From Scardovia wiggsiae F0424 (lineage in GTDB: Bacteria; Actinomycetota; Actinomycetes; Actinomycetales; Bifidobacteriaceae), in assembly GCF_000269605.1 (NCBI RefSeq), contig NZ_AKCI01000001.1, positions 682,001 through 746,000 on the forward strand: DNA of 64,000 bases, in the 5' to 3' direction. Positions within the stretch are counted from its first letter, which is position 1. Each line of letters opens with the position of its first letter. The translations under genes were made by a program, and so were the position numbers. Of the stretch, positions 44,201 to 53,566 are shown one piece after another. A model generated the notes under the pieces. It was not told where the DNA came from and did no database searches. It worked only from the letters and a program-made list of their open reading frames with translations.

Positions 44201-44408
44201 CCACATGGCTGGGCCGCCTGTTCTTAAGCACCTGGGCAAGCATGGTTGTAAAGCCGTAAACAGCATTCGTGGCCTGGCCGTCCGAAGTCGAGAAACTCTC
44301 CGCCGGCAAAGCAAAGTATGCGCGGAAAGCCAGTGAATGCCCGTCAATTACAAGCAGGCGTTTGCCGCGGGGACCGTTTGTACTTTTTGCAGGATATGTT
44401 TCAGCCAT
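41292..44408 (-). CDS. polA: DNA polymerase I
   Basis: Fills gaps in repair and removes RNA primers. The 1038-residue protein has an N-terminal 5'-3' exonuclease domain (LLVIDGHSLAFRAYFALP, VEKQGLEGDDIIATLA, GVPGVGDGYAAKWI). A middle domain of the 3'-5' exonuclease fold lacks the catalytic DxE motif, as in other actinobacterial PolA, so no proofreading is expected. The polymerase domain shows SCDYSQVELRLMAHLS, RSHIKAMSYGLAYGLS and LQIHDELVVE. Residues 310-440 are a low-complexity Ser/Gly/Pro linker, which accounts for the extra length. It sits between pdtaR and the nif3-like gene. Confidence 0.96.
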   Translation of the reverse strand: MAETYPAKSTNGPRGKRLLVIDGHSLAFRAYFALPAESFSTSDGQATNAVYGFTTMLAQVLKNRRPSHVAVAFDVKGGTFRNRLLPEYKGTRDAAPEDLLSQLPLIQDLLRALDISYVEKQGLEGDDIIATLATMGEEEGYETFVLSGDRDAFQLVDDSITVLYPGHHFKDLKPMTPEAVREKYKVAPAQYPDLAAMRGEQADNIPGVPGVGDGYAAKWINEFGGLQGIIEHASEIGGKKGEALRSSIDQVLLNRKVNALVRDADLGVDIDDFKLHEPHITDVDAVFASLQFGRNIQNRILEAMAIAEGRDEQSAAASVQSSRQAHQEGSPTGRLQPGSGPLSAQAGSRRGAGNGFEDSADDINPSRITVIEPDPLYIPVSAASSEAAESPSASLPDGSGGLQPAVRWLEENIQDTFSGTSVSSTSDTSLPGAQPSGKPGRVWVMNIRGTVEKGASSAQSVSFMTNEGSACVIAAENIHRDRQLRDMLRTVCRGCSGSLVIHDFKKHIHLLSSLGITAESSEDIPVPLSDTKLEGYLVQPDATARIQSASQYAGYFLHIDTDEAAEPAAEQGAFDFDGGADDAPADTADSAEAGKRQAVRDARECAYVLAMHELFSPVIAARSQISLLKDIELPVSRVLAHMEIAGSGVDQQRLLDMRDSFTSQAQQAQQVAWDQAGKEINLQSPKQLQSVLFDDMGLAATKKTKSGNYTTNAAALQELYIRSVHNERANTFLGALLRHREVNKLKQIVQTLMDSVNTHDGRIHTTFEQTVAATGRLSSTDPNLQNIPNRNVEGREIRAAFVPSQGYVSLLSCDYSQVELRLMAHLSQDEALIEAFRSGADFHKYVASLVYDIPIDRITADQRSHIKAMSYGLAYGLSTYGLAQQLGISPAQSDVLKDKYFATFGRVHDYLESLVSQAKSRGYTETMFGRRRYFPQLRSPRRQLRDAAERAALNAPIQGSAADIMKIAMEKAYTQLCEARVKSRIILQIHDELVVELAAGEEEEVTGIVREAMEHAVDLAVPLDVSTGTGTDWQLAAH

Positions 44409-44424
44409 ATTCCTATTTTAAGGG

Positions 44425-44444
44425 CCTGCCTCTAGAAAGGCAGG
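44425..44444 (-). terminator. Weak hairpin between pdtaR and polA
   Basis: CCTGCC at 44425-44430 pairs with GGCAGG at 44439-44444. On the minus strand it is followed by CCCTTAAAAT. It lies just before the polA start, so it could attenuate read-through from pdtaR. Confidence 0.3.
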
Positions 44445-44549
44445 ATACTGATTTCGCAGAAGCCGGATACCCATGTTCGGCCAGGCCTGTGCATGCTGCC
44501 GGCTGTCCTCCGGTTCACACACTCAGGAGCCGATGCAATAGACGCGGCC

Positions 44550-45254
44550 TCAGCCTCTGCTCTCCTCGATCTGCTGGACGACCGCATCGGCGACTTCCAT
44601 CATCGTCAGCCGGCGGTCCATGGATGTTTTCTGTATCCAGCGGAAAGCTTCCTGCTCGGTCAGGCCCATATGCTGCATAAGAAGGCCTTTTGCCTTATCC
44701 ACATGCTTCCTGCTTTCCAGCCGGTTTTTAAGCTCATCGACCTGTTCACGGAGATCCTGGATCTCCTTATCAGCAGCGGCAAGGCTTTCTGACGCATCAG
44801 CAGAAGATGCGCCGGAATCAGGGATGCCGCTGATCCTGTCGCGCAGCGCCTTCATCTGTTTAAACCGCTCCTGCGCCACTGCCAGTGCCGGGAACAGGCG
44901 CTCGGGGACAAACGGCTTGACCACATATGCCATAACACCGGCATCAACAGCCTCTGCAACGAGGTCTTTCTGAGAGAATGCCGTAAGCATTACAACCGGG
45001 GCAAGGAAATCTTCGTTAAGCTCGCGCGCAGCCGTGATGCCGTCTTTTTCAGGCATCTTAACATCCATTACAACGATGTCAGGCTTAAGCTCGCGGACCC
45101 TGTCTACAGCTTCCTGCCCATTGGCAGCCTCCCCGATAACGTTATAGCCGTTCTCGTTGAGGGACTCAATAATATCGAGGCGGTTCAGCGCCTCATCTTC
45201 GGCTACGACGACGGTAGGCAGGCCTTCCGTATCAGTCTTTTCTTCAGCAACCAT
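44550..45254 (-). CDS. pdtaR: ANTAR-domain response regulator, PdtaR type
   Basis: The 234-residue protein has a receiver domain (TVVVAEDEALNRLDI, phospho-acceptor Asp64 in DIVVMDVKMPEKDG, Lys in YVVKPF). A coiled-coil linker follows, then a C-terminal ANTAR domain (HVDKAKGLLMQHMGLTEQEA, FRWIQKTSMDRRLTMMEVAD). ANTAR domains bind paired RNA hairpins and prevent transcription termination. The ATG at 45254 has GAGGAGGG five bases upstream; a longer frame from 45296 is not supported. Its kinase is not in the window. The position next to polA is conserved in mycobacteria. Confidence 0.95.
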   Translation of the reverse strand: MVAEEKTDTEGLPTVVVAEDEALNRLDIIESLNENGYNVIGEAANGQEAVDRVRELKPDIVVMDVKMPEKDGITAARELNEDFLAPVVMLTAFSQKDLVAEAVDAGVMAYVVKPFVPERLFPALAVAQERFKQMKALRDRISGIPDSGASSADASESLAAADKEIQDLREQVDELKNRLESRKHVDKAKGLLMQHMGLTEQEAFRWIQKTSMDRRLTMMEVADAVVQQIEESRG

Positions 45255-45359
45255 AATTGCCCTCCTCGTGGAAGGACGTCTGACAGGCCTCTCCACATTG
45301 AGCGAACTTCAATTGAATTATACTGTGTATAAGTATATATATTCATTATATACCGTTGT

Positions 45360-45432
45360 GCCTCGGGTGGGACTCGAACCCACACTGCACAGATTTTGAG
45401 GCTGTTTCCTCTACCAATTGGGATACCGAGGC
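45360..45432 (-). tRNA. tRNA with CAA anticodon (tRNA-Leu), short variable loop
   Basis: A 73-base cloverleaf on the minus strand: acceptor GCCTCGG/CCGAGGC, D-arm TCC...AATTGGTAGA...GGA, anticodon loop CTCAAAA, T-arm GTGGG TTCGAGT CCCAC. CAA would read UUG leucine. Ordinary bacterial tRNA-Leu has a long variable arm, but only about five bases fit here. The top pair of the anticodon stem (C/T) is also mismatched. A short tRNA-Leu(CAA) gene (leuX) is annotated at a comparable place in Mycobacterium tuberculosis, as I recall. Confidence 0.8.
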
Positions 45433-45610
45433 GTCGTACATAAACTTTATATATAACAGGGTTAAATGTACTACAGATCACAGACCAACACACCACATAC
45501 ATGCATATCTGCCGGCCCCGCGCGACACCAGGTGCACCCGTCTTTACTCATCGTTTTACCGCAGCTAGAATAGGAATGATACTAAGCATCCTTACAAGGA
45601 AGTGAATTAT

Positions 45611-46207
45611 ATGGCAGAAAAAACATACCGTGAATTCGACCCATGGCGGGTTTCCCCCATACGTGAAGAAAAACGCGAGGAAGTCCTTTCCACACACTAT
45701 TTCGATATTGACCGTGTAAGCCTGAGCAGCACTGAGATAGGCCATTTTGAACGGTATATACTGCGCGAGAATGATGGGGATACCATATGCGTCCTGCCTA
45801 TTACCGATAACGAAGAAGTCATCCTGATTGAGCAGTACCGCGTGCCTAACCATTCATGGACGCTTGAGCTCCCAGCCGGGCATGCCACTGAGCAGGGGCA
45901 GCATCCCGAAGATATTGCTGCCCTGAAGCTTGAGGAAGAGGCAGGATACCGGGCACAGGATTATGCCCAGGTTGTCCGGTTTGTGAATACCCCGAGCTTC
46001 TCAACACAGCATACGATCATCTACAGGGCTACCGGCCTGGCCGAAGTCCGGCGCGGTACTCTCGGGCCGGAATCCCCCTCCTCCGCAGCACGGGCGATCC
46101 CTCTGGATAAGGCATATGAGCTGGCTCTTAACGGTACTATCGTTGATGCGAAGTCAATAATCGGGATACTGAACGAATACACACGGCGCCACAATACCGC
46201 CGCCTGA
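45611..46207 (+). CDS. Nudix hydrolase, ADP-ribose pyrophosphatase-like
   Basis: The 198-residue protein has the ADPRase layout: FERYILRENDGDTICVLPIT, then EVILIEQYRVPNHSWTLELP, then the Nudix region AGHATEQGQHPEDIAALKLE. The Nudix box is unusual: where the family has R-E-L-x-E-E-x-G, this protein reads K-L-E-E-E-A-G, so it is one residue short and lacks the first catalytic Glu. Activity may be altered. I prefer the ATG at 45611, with AAGGA ten bases upstream; a GTG at 45602 is possible. It is divergent from the tRNA-Leu gene and followed by the L,D-transpeptidase gene. Confidence 0.82.
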   Translation: MAEKTYREFDPWRVSPIREEKREEVLSTHYFDIDRVSLSSTEIGHFERYILRENDGDTICVLPITDNEEVILIEQYRVPNHSWTLELPAGHATEQGQHPEDIAALKLEEEAGYRAQDYAQVVRFVNTPSFSTQHTIIYRATGLAEVRRGTLGPESPSSAARAIPLDKAYELALNGTIVDAKSIIGILNEYTRRHNTAA

Positions 46208-46383
46208 GACCCAGCACCAGGATGTTCTGGCTGCTTGTGAAATAAATCACATACAGGGAATCTTGCTCGCTTGTAGCCATGATAAGCGTCCCTTCCCTGC
46301 ACTGGGGAAACCGACACAAAACCTGCACCCCGGATTGTCCCTACCGCCTTATTTTGTAAGGTTTAAGGTGTATCCTGCTAGGT

Positions 46384-47853
46384 ATGGCCAGCTCTCAGAA
46401 TAACACTAAAAAGCCTGGTCCGAAGAAAGGAAGAAAGCTCAGGGCTATATCCATAGCGGTAATTGCAGCTCTTCTTCTCGCACTCTTCGGCGGCGGCTAT
46501 GCGGCTTTTGCATACTATCGGAACCGTGTTGCCCCGGGAGTAACCCTTGGGACACGGGATATCTCAGGCCAGACAAGGGAGCAGGTCGCCGAAACCATAC
46601 AGGACATGGCCGGCAGAACAACGCTGACGGTAACTGCAGACGGGGCTGTTGCGAAGAAGCTGTCCCTGGAGGATATAGGTGTTAAAGTCGATATCGCTAA
46701 AACAGTAGATGCCGTTTTCAGCGCAAAGGACGGATCATCTTTCTCCCGGCTCAACCCTTTCACCCAAAAGAATATATCGCTTGTTGCCCGCAGCGATGAT
46801 GCTGCTGTCCAAAACCATCTTGCTGACGCTCTTGCCAATAACGACGGAGCCCAGGAGCCGAGGGTGGAATATGACAGCTCGGCAGGGAAATTCGTATCGT
46901 TCGGCGGAAAAAGCGGGAAAACCGTCCCCCTGGATGAAGTACAGAATGCCGTGTCAAAGATGCTGGCCCATCCCGGCGAAAATACGTATGCCCATATACA
47001 GCTTGACCCCGCCAAGCCGCTGGTCCCCGATGAAGCTGCCCGCACTGCAGCGCAGCAGGCGAATACACGTATCTTCTCAAGAATCAGTATTTCCAACGGA
47101 TCGAAAAAAACATACACTATCTCCTCAGCAACACTGGCATCCTGGATATCCTTCAGCCTCAACCGGCCGCATAAAACCATAGATCTCACCTATGATGAAG
47201 GGGCCGCCCGCCGGTTCCTGAAAACAGCCCTCCCCAAAGCCCTCAACCAGGCAAAAGTTGACCAGACCCAGAATGTCAGCAGCACAGGAAGGGTCATTTC
47301 AGTCGTTGCCCGCGGTACTGATGGTGTTGCTGTTACCGATACTGATAAAACATCTGCCGAGGTCATCACCAGCCTGCGTGAGGGGCGCAGCGCGACCCTC
47401 ACAGCATCTGCAGAGGTAACGAAATTCGCCGTCAAGAACCGGGTATTGCGGTACGATGCCGCAGATGGGGATCCCTGGGCACTGGTAGACCTCAGCCGTC
47501 AGCAGATGTATGCATATAAAGGCACTACACTCGTCCAAACTTTCAATGTTTCTACAGGCAAACCAGATACCCCTACACATGCAGGGACATATTTCGTAGC
47601 TTCAAAGCTGCCTCTGCAGACGATGCGCGGCGACGACTATGTTACACCGGACGTCCAGTGGATAAGCTATTTCCACGGCGGAGAAGGCTTCCATTCGGCC
47701 CCATGGAATATAAACGGGATTGCCCGGGGTGTACCTAAATCCCACGGCTGCGTCAATATGAACCCCGCAGAAGCCAAATGGCTTTATGATTTCCTCCCCC
47801 GCGGAGCAATGGTCAAGGTCATCGGCTCGACCCCTTCAGGCCCGGTCAGATAA
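46384..47853 (+). CDS. L,D-transpeptidase with peptidoglycan-binding (PG_binding_4) domains
   Basis: Makes 3-3 cross-links in peptidoglycan outside the membrane. The 489-residue chain has a basic cytoplasmic tail, one transmembrane segment near residues 19-43 (AISIAVIAALLLALFGGGYA), one or two PG_binding_4 domains (GVTLGTRDISGQTREQVAET, YTISSATLASWISFS) and a C-terminal YkuD domain. That domain has LVDLSRQQMYAYKG, then FHGGEGFHSAPWN, and the catalytic Cys in KSHGCVNMNPAEA. It is convergent with pyk and shares a bidirectional terminator. Confidence 0.93.
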   Translation: MASSQNNTKKPGPKKGRKLRAISIAVIAALLLALFGGGYAAFAYYRNRVAPGVTLGTRDISGQTREQVAETIQDMAGRTTLTVTADGAVAKKLSLEDIGVKVDIAKTVDAVFSAKDGSSFSRLNPFTQKNISLVARSDDAAVQNHLADALANNDGAQEPRVEYDSSAGKFVSFGGKSGKTVPLDEVQNAVSKMLAHPGENTYAHIQLDPAKPLVPDEAARTAAQQANTRIFSRISISNGSKKTYTISSATLASWISFSLNRPHKTIDLTYDEGAARRFLKTALPKALNQAKVDQTQNVSSTGRVISVVARGTDGVAVTDTDKTSAEVITSLREGRSATLTASAEVTKFAVKNRVLRYDAADGDPWALVDLSRQQMYAYKGTTLVQTFNVSTGKPDTPTHAGTYFVASKLPLQTMRGDDYVTPDVQWISYFHGGEGFHSAPWNINGIARGVPKSHGCVNMNPAEAKWLYDFLPRGAMVKVIGSTPSGPVR

Positions 47854-47879
47854 CACTCTGCCTATATAAAAGTTATACA

Positions 47880-47913
47880 AAAGGCGGGGCAGCCCATCAG
47901 CTGCCCCGCCTTT
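47880..47913. terminator. Bidirectional terminator, L,D-transpeptidase / pyk
   Basis: AAAGGCGGGGCAGC at 47880-47893 pairs perfectly with GCTGCCCCGCCTTT at 47900-47913, with A and T runs on both sides, between two convergent genes. Confidence 0.9.
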
Positions 47914-47936
47914 GCTGAAATCAATCCAGATCAGGA

Positions 47937-49379
47937 TCAATCCTCATGGCCAATTACATGGACATACACGGAATCAGTGGATCCTGCCTCAGTAGCAGCC
48001 GGTGAGCAAGAAACAACAACGATGGTATCGCCATCTTTGACTTTGCCGGTATCCTTAACAGCCTCATCTGCAAGCTGCATCAGTTCAGCACGGGTAAGCC
48101 CATGGTAATCCCTGCCAAGCTGGATGCCCTGGGTACCCCAGCTCAGGTTCAGGAAGGACTTCGTGTGGACATCAGTAGTCAGGCCGAAAATCGGGGCCTG
48201 AGGGCGCTCTGCAGAAATACGGTGTACAGTGGCGCCGGTACGGGTGAATGCCACAATAGCATCCACATCAAGCTTGGAAGCAAGCTCTACGGCGGAATGC
48301 GCTACGGCGGACGAAACCGTATAATGCTCATCCCTGATGCCGGGGATACGGTCATACCCGTGCTCAGTGGCATAGGAAGAAATACGGCTCATCGTGTCAA
48401 CAGTAACAACAGGATAGTCGCCTACAGCCGTTTCATTCGATGTCATAGTTGCATCTGCACCGTCGAGCACCGCATTAGCGCAGTCGGATGCCTCAGCACG
48501 TGTCGGTACCGGGCTGTGGACCATGGAACCGAGGACTTCAGTAGCGACGATAACCGGCTTGCCGTAGTTGCGGGAAAGCTCAATGCAGCGCTTCGTGATC
48601 AGCGGTACCTGTTCAAAAGGCATCTCCACAGCCATATCGCCGCGGGCAACCATGATACCGTCGAATGCCTTGACGATCTCTTCCAGGTTCTCAACGGCCT
48701 GGGGCTTCTCGATCTTCGCAATCACCGGGACGCGGCGGCCTTCTTCATCCATGATGGCATGGGCGCGGTCGATATCAGATGCAAAACGTACAAATGACAT
48801 GGCGATAAGGTCTGCACCGGTCCGGATACCCCAACGCAGGTCTTCCTCGTCTTTTTCTGTAAGCGCCGGGATAGAAACCGCAACGCCGGGAAGGTTGATC
48901 CCCTTGTGCGAGGACACAGGACCGGCAACGATAACCTTAGTATGGACATCATTGCCTTCTACCCGGGTCACTTCAAGGCGTACTTTCCCGTCATCGATAA
49001 GGATAGGGTCCCCGGGGTTGCAGTCAGCGGGAAGGCCTTTGAAAGTAGTGGAAACACGGTCTTTGTTCCCCGTTATATCATCTGTAGTAATAACGAATTC
49101 CTGGCCTTCGTCAAGCTGGACCTTATCTTCGCCTTCAGCATCCTTTTCAATCCAGCCGCAGCGGATCTTCGGCCCTTGAAGGTCCACGAGTACAGCTACA
49201 TCCTTACCTGCTGCGCGGCCAGCTTCACGGATATTGTTATAAATAGCCACATGCTCATCAAAAGTCCCGTGGGAACGGTTGATGCGCGCTACATCCATCC
49301 CCGCTTTAACGAGTTCGGTCAATGTCTCCAGTGACGAAGTAGCTGGTCCGATAGTATCAACAATCTTTGCTTTTCGCAT
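47937..49379 (-). CDS. pyk: Pyruvate kinase
   Basis: Transfers phosphate from phosphoenolpyruvate to ADP, the last step of glycolysis. The 480-residue protein begins MRKAKIVDTIGPATSSLETL and shows VARINRSHGTFDEH, LVDLQGPKIRCG, the active-site segment VPVIAKIEKPQAVENLEEIV, GIMVARGDMAVEMPFEQVP and TMTSNETAVGDYPV. The ATG at 49379 is chosen because the family starts there; an open frame continues about 88 codons further upstream but does not look like protein. terC lies upstream on the same strand. Confidence 0.96.
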   Translation of the reverse strand: MRKAKIVDTIGPATSSLETLTELVKAGMDVARINRSHGTFDEHVAIYNNIREAGRAAGKDVAVLVDLQGPKIRCGWIEKDAEGEDKVQLDEGQEFVITTDDITGNKDRVSTTFKGLPADCNPGDPILIDDGKVRLEVTRVEGNDVHTKVIVAGPVSSHKGINLPGVAVSIPALTEKDEEDLRWGIRTGADLIAMSFVRFASDIDRAHAIMDEEGRRVPVIAKIEKPQAVENLEEIVKAFDGIMVARGDMAVEMPFEQVPLITKRCIELSRNYGKPVIVATEVLGSMVHSPVPTRAEASDCANAVLDGADATMTSNETAVGDYPVVTVDTMSRISSYATEHGYDRIPGIRDEHYTVSSAVAHSAVELASKLDVDAIVAFTRTGATVHRISAERPQAPIFGLTTDVHTKSFLNLSWGTQGIQLGRDYHGLTRAELMQLADEAVKDTGKVKDGDTIVVVSCSPAATEAGSTDSVYVHVIGHED

Positions 49380-49546
49380 GAATGCCTGCCTATTTCTTGT
49401 AATTGTAATTAAATATGGACGGGAAGTTCCCGTATTCACAACATCTCTTATTTTATAGGTAAGTTGCGACGCTTTGGGGGTCCCGGAAACGCCATGCGGG
49501 CAGCCTTCCGTATCCGCTTCCCACGCAGGCGGCGCACACGAGCTGC

Positions 49547-50533
49547 CTACCCTTTTTTCCCAGTCCCGGGCACACGTGCCTTCATAAGGCTGGCCGCTGC
49601 AGCAGTTCCCAGGGAAACGATGATAACAGCCAGAGAAGCCCATGTAGGGATATCCGGTATGGACGATATCCCCTTCCCCCCGTTGATAAACGGCAATGTG
49701 TTGCCGCGAAGGGCTTCCATGATCAGTTTGATGCCGATAAACCCTAAAACTACAGACAGCCCTATGGGCAGGTAGACCAGCCTGTCCAGAAGCGACCCCA
49801 GGAGGAAATACAGCTGCTGCAGTCCCAGGAGAGCAAAAACATTGGTTGTGAAAACGATAAAAGGGTCCTTCGTCAGACCGAAAATCGCAGGGATAGAATC
49901 AAACGCAAACATGACATCTGTTGTCCCGATAGCGATAAACACAATAAGCATAGGGGTAAAATACCGTACTCCGCCCTTTACCGTACGGAGCCTGCGTCCA
50001 TCATACTCATCAGTGAGCTTCATAACTTTGCGCAGAAACCTGATAAGCCTGTTCTCCTTATACTCATCGTCGCCGCTGTCACCGTGAAGAAGCGAGACAG
50101 CTGTATAGATCAGGAATACCCCGAAAAAGAGGAATACCCAGGTGAACCGTGTAACTATTGCCGCGCCAAGAAGGATAAAAATACCGCGCAGCACCAGTGC
50201 CAGCGTGATACCAACTCCCAGGACATATTTCTGCATCTGTCTGGGGACTGCAAAATTCGACATGATGATCACGAAAATAAACAGGTTATCGACACTCAGG
50301 GAATACTCGGTAAGCCAGCCTGAATAAAACTCCACTGCGGGTTTGGGTCCGGCGCATATCCATATCAGGCCGCCGAAGATAAGGGCAGCTGCAATGAAGA
50401 ACCCTATATGCAGAAGGCATTCCTTCGTACTCGGGACATGCGGCTTCCGGCCTGTTACTATCAGATCTGCAGCAAAGAAAACCGCCAGGGCTGCAAGGGT
50501 GATGATCATAAAGGGGACTGGCGTTTCGCGCAT
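49547..50533 (-). CDS. TerC-family integral membrane protein
   Basis: The 328-residue protein has about nine membrane segments. The two conserved acidic motifs of TerC/Alx proteins are present: TEYSLSVDNLFIFVIIMSNF and GTTDVMFAFDSIPAIFGLT. In other bacteria, members export manganese or help metallate secreted proteins; which applies here is unknown. The start ATG lies 40 bases downstream of uvrB, on the same strand, so cotranscription is likely. Confidence 0.92.
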   Translation of the reverse strand: MRETPVPFMIITLAALAVFFAADLIVTGRKPHVPSTKECLLHIGFFIAAALIFGGLIWICAGPKPAVEFYSGWLTEYSLSVDNLFIFVIIMSNFAVPRQMQKYVLGVGITLALVLRGIFILLGAAIVTRFTWVFLFFGVFLIYTAVSLLHGDSGDDEYKENRLIRFLRKVMKLTDEYDGRRLRTVKGGVRYFTPMLIVFIAIGTTDVMFAFDSIPAIFGLTKDPFIVFTTNVFALLGLQQLYFLLGSLLDRLVYLPIGLSVVLGFIGIKLIMEALRGNTLPFINGGKGISSIPDIPTWASLAVIIVSLGTAAAASLMKARVPGTGKKG

Positions 50534-50573
50534 ACTTTCAGCATACGTGCATGCGGTGACGGCTGCAGGGGCA

Positions 50574-52706
50574 TCAGCCCTGCATCATCTGGCGGAGCTC
50601 TTTCTTAAGGTCCTGTATTTCATCGCGGAGGCGGGCAGCCAGCTCAAACTGGAGCTGCTCAGCTGCCGTATGCATCTGGTCGCTCAGCTGCCCTATAAGA
50701 TCAGCCAGGTCCTGCGCAGGAAGCCCGGCATCGATAAGCTGACGGCGTGCGGAAGATGCCTCATCACTGTCCAGTGAGGGCACCCCAAGATGGGAGTTGC
50801 CCGCCTTCCCTGAGTTGCGGTATCCGCTGTCAAGCAGTGTCTGGGTATCTATATCCTCTTTAGCAAGCATGTCATTGACATCGCTGATCTTCTTGATAAG
50901 CGGTGCCGGATCGATACCATGCCTGGCATTATAAGCCATCTGCACTTCACGGCGGCGGTCCGTCTCCTCGATAGCCTTGGACATTGCCTCGGTCTGATTG
51001 TCCGCGTACATGATCACGGTGCCGGATACGTTACGGGCAGCACGCCCGATAGTCTGGATCAGCGAACAGTAGGATCTCAGGAACCCCTCTTTATCGGCGT
51101 CAAGTATGGCGACCAGGGAAACTTCGGGAAGATCCAGGCCTTCACGCAGGAGGTTGATCCCCACGATAACATCGATCTTCCCTTCGCGCAGCTGGCGCAG
51201 CAGTTCCACCCGGCGTAAAGTATCAACGTCTGAATGCAGGTATTCGACTTTGATGTCACGGTCCAGGAAGTAGTCTGTAAGGTCTTCAGCCATTTTTTTG
51301 GTCAGCGTTGTGACGAGCACGCGCTCATGCCGGCTGATCCGTTCTTTTATTTCATAAAGGAGATCATCGATCTGGCCTTCTACGGGACGTACCTCTACTT
51401 TGGGGTCAAGCAGCCCTGTAGGGCGGATGATCTGTTCCACTACCCCATCGGAAAGGTTGAGCTCATAATCCCCCGGCGTTGCGGAAAGGTATACTGTCTG
51501 GCCTATATGGGTCAGGAATTCATCCCATTTCAGAGGGCGGTTATCCATAGCGCTGGGCAGCCGGAACCCATATTCGACAAGGGTGCGTTTACGGCTTGCA
51601 TCGCCTTCATACATCGCCCCGATCTGCGGGACCGTCTGATGTGATTCATCAATAACAAGCAGGAAATCTTCCGGGAAAAAATCAAGCAGTGTATGGGGAG
51701 GCGTGCCGGGATCCCTGCCATCAAAATGCCTTGAATAATTCTCAACCCCGGCACAGGTCCCTACCTGGGAAAGCATTTCCAGATCATATGTAGTACGCAT
51801 CTCCAGACGCTGTGCTTCCAATAGCTTCCCCTGCTTCCTGAACTCGGCAACACGCCCGTCAAGCTCTTCCCTGATAGTCCTGATCGCGCGGTTGAGCCTG
51901 TCCGTTCCGGCAACATAATGGGTTGCAGGGAAAATATGCACGCTCGTAACGTGTCCGATAAGGTCTCCGGTAAGGGGATGCAGGGTAGATATCCGGTCTA
52001 TCTCATCGCCGAAGAATTCAATGCGGATAGCAAGCTCTTCATACACAGGGATGATTTCAACGGTATCCCCCCGGACACGGAATGTGCCACGGGTGAACGC
52101 AATATCATTACGCTTGTACTGCATGCTGACAAAGGTCCTGAGGAGCTCATCACGGTTGACAGTATCGCCTTCATGCAGGAGGAGCATCTGGGATGCGTAT
52201 TCTTCAGGGGTACCCAGGCCGTAGATGCAGGAAACTGTTGATACGACTACACAGTCGCGCCTTGTAAGCAGGTTCGCTGTAGCTGCATGGCGGAGCCGTT
52301 CTACATTATCGTTGATTGAGGAATCTTTTTCAATGAAGGTATCGGTCTGCGGGACGTATGCTTCAGGCTGGTAATAGTCATAGTACGATACAAAATAGCT
52401 GACAGCATTATCCGGCATCAGTTCGCGGAATTCTGCGCACAGCTGCGCTGCCAGCGTCTTATTGGGTTCCAGGATCAGCGTCGGCCTCTGCAGCTTTTCA
52501 ATAAGCCATGCTGTTGTGGCGGTTTTACCGGTGCCTGTAGCGCCCAGAAGGACGACATCGCTTTCCCCATCATTAAGCCGCTGCGCAAGCTCATCAATAG
52601 CTTCAGGCTGGTCGCCGGAAGGCTTATAGGGGGATTTGACCACAAAAGGCCTGTCCTCGCGCTGGATGAGTGAATCCAAAGTCCGTATCCGTGTATCTTC
52701 CGCCAT
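50574..52706 (-). CDS. uvrB: UvrABC excinuclease subunit B
   Basis: Damage-verifying helicase-like subunit of nucleotide excision repair. The 710-residue protein has Walker [19 protein letters not shown], the beta-hairpin region [24 protein letters not shown]-type motif [13 protein letters not shown], motif [11 protein letters not shown], and a C-terminal UVR domain that binds UvrC ([20 protein letters not shown]). It is followed by terC and preceded by coaE and rpsA, an order also found in other actinobacteria. Confidence 0.97.
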   Translation of the reverse strand: MAEDTRIRTLDSLIQREDRPFVVKSPYKPSGDQPEAIDELAQRLNDGESDVVLLGATGTGKTATTAWLIEKLQRPTLILEPNKTLAAQLCAEFRELMPDNAVSYFVSYYDYYQPEAYVPQTDTFIEKDSSINDNVERLRHAATANLLTRRDCVVVSTVSCIYGLGTPEEYASQMLLLHEGDTVNRDELLRTFVSMQYKRNDIAFTRGTFRVRGDTVEIIPVYEELAIRIEFFGDEIDRISTLHPLTGDLIGHVTSVHIFPATHYVAGTDRLNRAIRTIREELDGRVAEFRKQGKLLEAQRLEMRTTYDLEMLSQVGTCAGVENYSRHFDGRDPGTPPHTLLDFFPEDFLLVIDESHQTVPQIGAMYEGDASRKRTLVEYGFRLPSAMDNRPLKWDEFLTHIGQTVYLSATPGDYELNLSDGVVEQIIRPTGLLDPKVEVRPVEGQIDDLLYEIKERISRHERVLVTTLTKKMAEDLTDYFLDRDIKVEYLHSDVDTLRRVELLRQLREGKIDVIVGINLLREGLDLPEVSLVAILDADKEGFLRSYCSLIQTIGRAARNVSGTVIMYADNQTEAMSKAIEETDRRREVQMAYNARHGIDPAPLIKKISDVNDMLAKEDIDTQTLLDSGYRNSGKAGNSHLGVPSLDSDEASSARRQLIDAGLPAQDLADLIGQLSDQMHTAAEQLQFELAARLRDEIQDLKKELRQMMQG

Positions 52707-52793
52707 ATTCTTTTACGCATCCTCCGTGAAATCCGCTGCAGCTTTTTCCATTTTTCCGTAGCATTAATAGCTAGTGTAGCTCCGCACGCAGTA

Positions 52794-53426
52794 TCACCGA
52801 GCGGGTTTCTCTGTAAGCGCCGTGATTATGGACTGTGCCTGGGCGCACATCCGGCCTATGGGCTGGTCAGCAGAAATAATATAATCGGCGTACCGTTCAC
52901 GTTCCTGACGCGATGCCTGGGCACGGATACGGTCCTGCGCCTGGGCCTGCGTCATGCCGCGGGTACGGGCCATCCTCCGGATCCTTGTCCCATCGGATGC
53001 CTCTACGGTTATGATCACGTCCGGTACTATATGGTACTGCACCATATCCGGCAAAGATTCTATAAGCAGGGGTACATCATGGACAACGGCCGCGGCGCCC
53101 TGCCCCCTGGCTTCATCATCAAGCCTCCGGGCTTCCCTGAATACCAGCGGATGGATAATACCATTGAGCTTCCTGCGGTTCCCGGCGGCATTTTCGGAAG
53201 CACCGAATACCTGCCCGGCAAGCCATCTGCGGTTGAGCGACCCGTCAGGCGAACATGCCTCATCGCCGAATTCTTCGCAAATACGGCCCAGGCCCTTACT
53301 GCCCGGGGAAGCTGCATCATATGACAGCCGGTCATAGTCGATCACCGGGATGCCCTGCCGGCCCAGATACGTACTGATCGTAGATTTCCCTGCGGCTATG
53401 CCGCCTGTGAGGCCAATGCGGATCAT
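52794..53426 (-). CDS. coaE: Dephospho-CoA kinase
   Basis: Phosphorylates the ribose 3'-OH of dephospho-CoA, the last step of CoA synthesis. The 210-residue protein starts MIRIGLTGGIAAGKSTISTY, a P-loop, with VIDYDRLSYDA, HPLVFREAR and VHDVPLLIESLPDMV. It lies between rpsA and uvrB on the same strand. Confidence 0.95.
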   Translation of the reverse strand: MIRIGLTGGIAAGKSTISTYLGRQGIPVIDYDRLSYDAASPGSKGLGRICEEFGDEACSPDGSLNRRWLAGQVFGASENAAGNRRKLNGIIHPLVFREARRLDDEARGQGAAAVVHDVPLLIESLPDMVQYHIVPDVIITVEASDGTRIRRMARTRGMTQAQAQDRIRAQASRQERERYADYIISADQPIGRMCAQAQSIITALTEKPAR

Positions 53427-53466
53427 ATCATCATATTATAACGATTGTAAAGAAAGCATTATAAGA

Positions 53467-53490
53467 GGGCCTGCCATACCAGACAGGCCC
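53467..53490 (-). terminator. Weak terminator after rpsA
   Basis: GGGCCTG at 53467-53473 pairs with CAGGCCC at 53484-53490. On the minus strand it is followed by TCTTATAATGC. It lies between rpsA and coaE and may only attenuate. Confidence 0.5.
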
Positions 53491-53566
53491 CCCTTACTCA
53501 TGTATGCCGTTATCCGTTATGCTCCCCGGCATGCAGGCCATACCAGGGAACCGCTAAAACGGGTTT

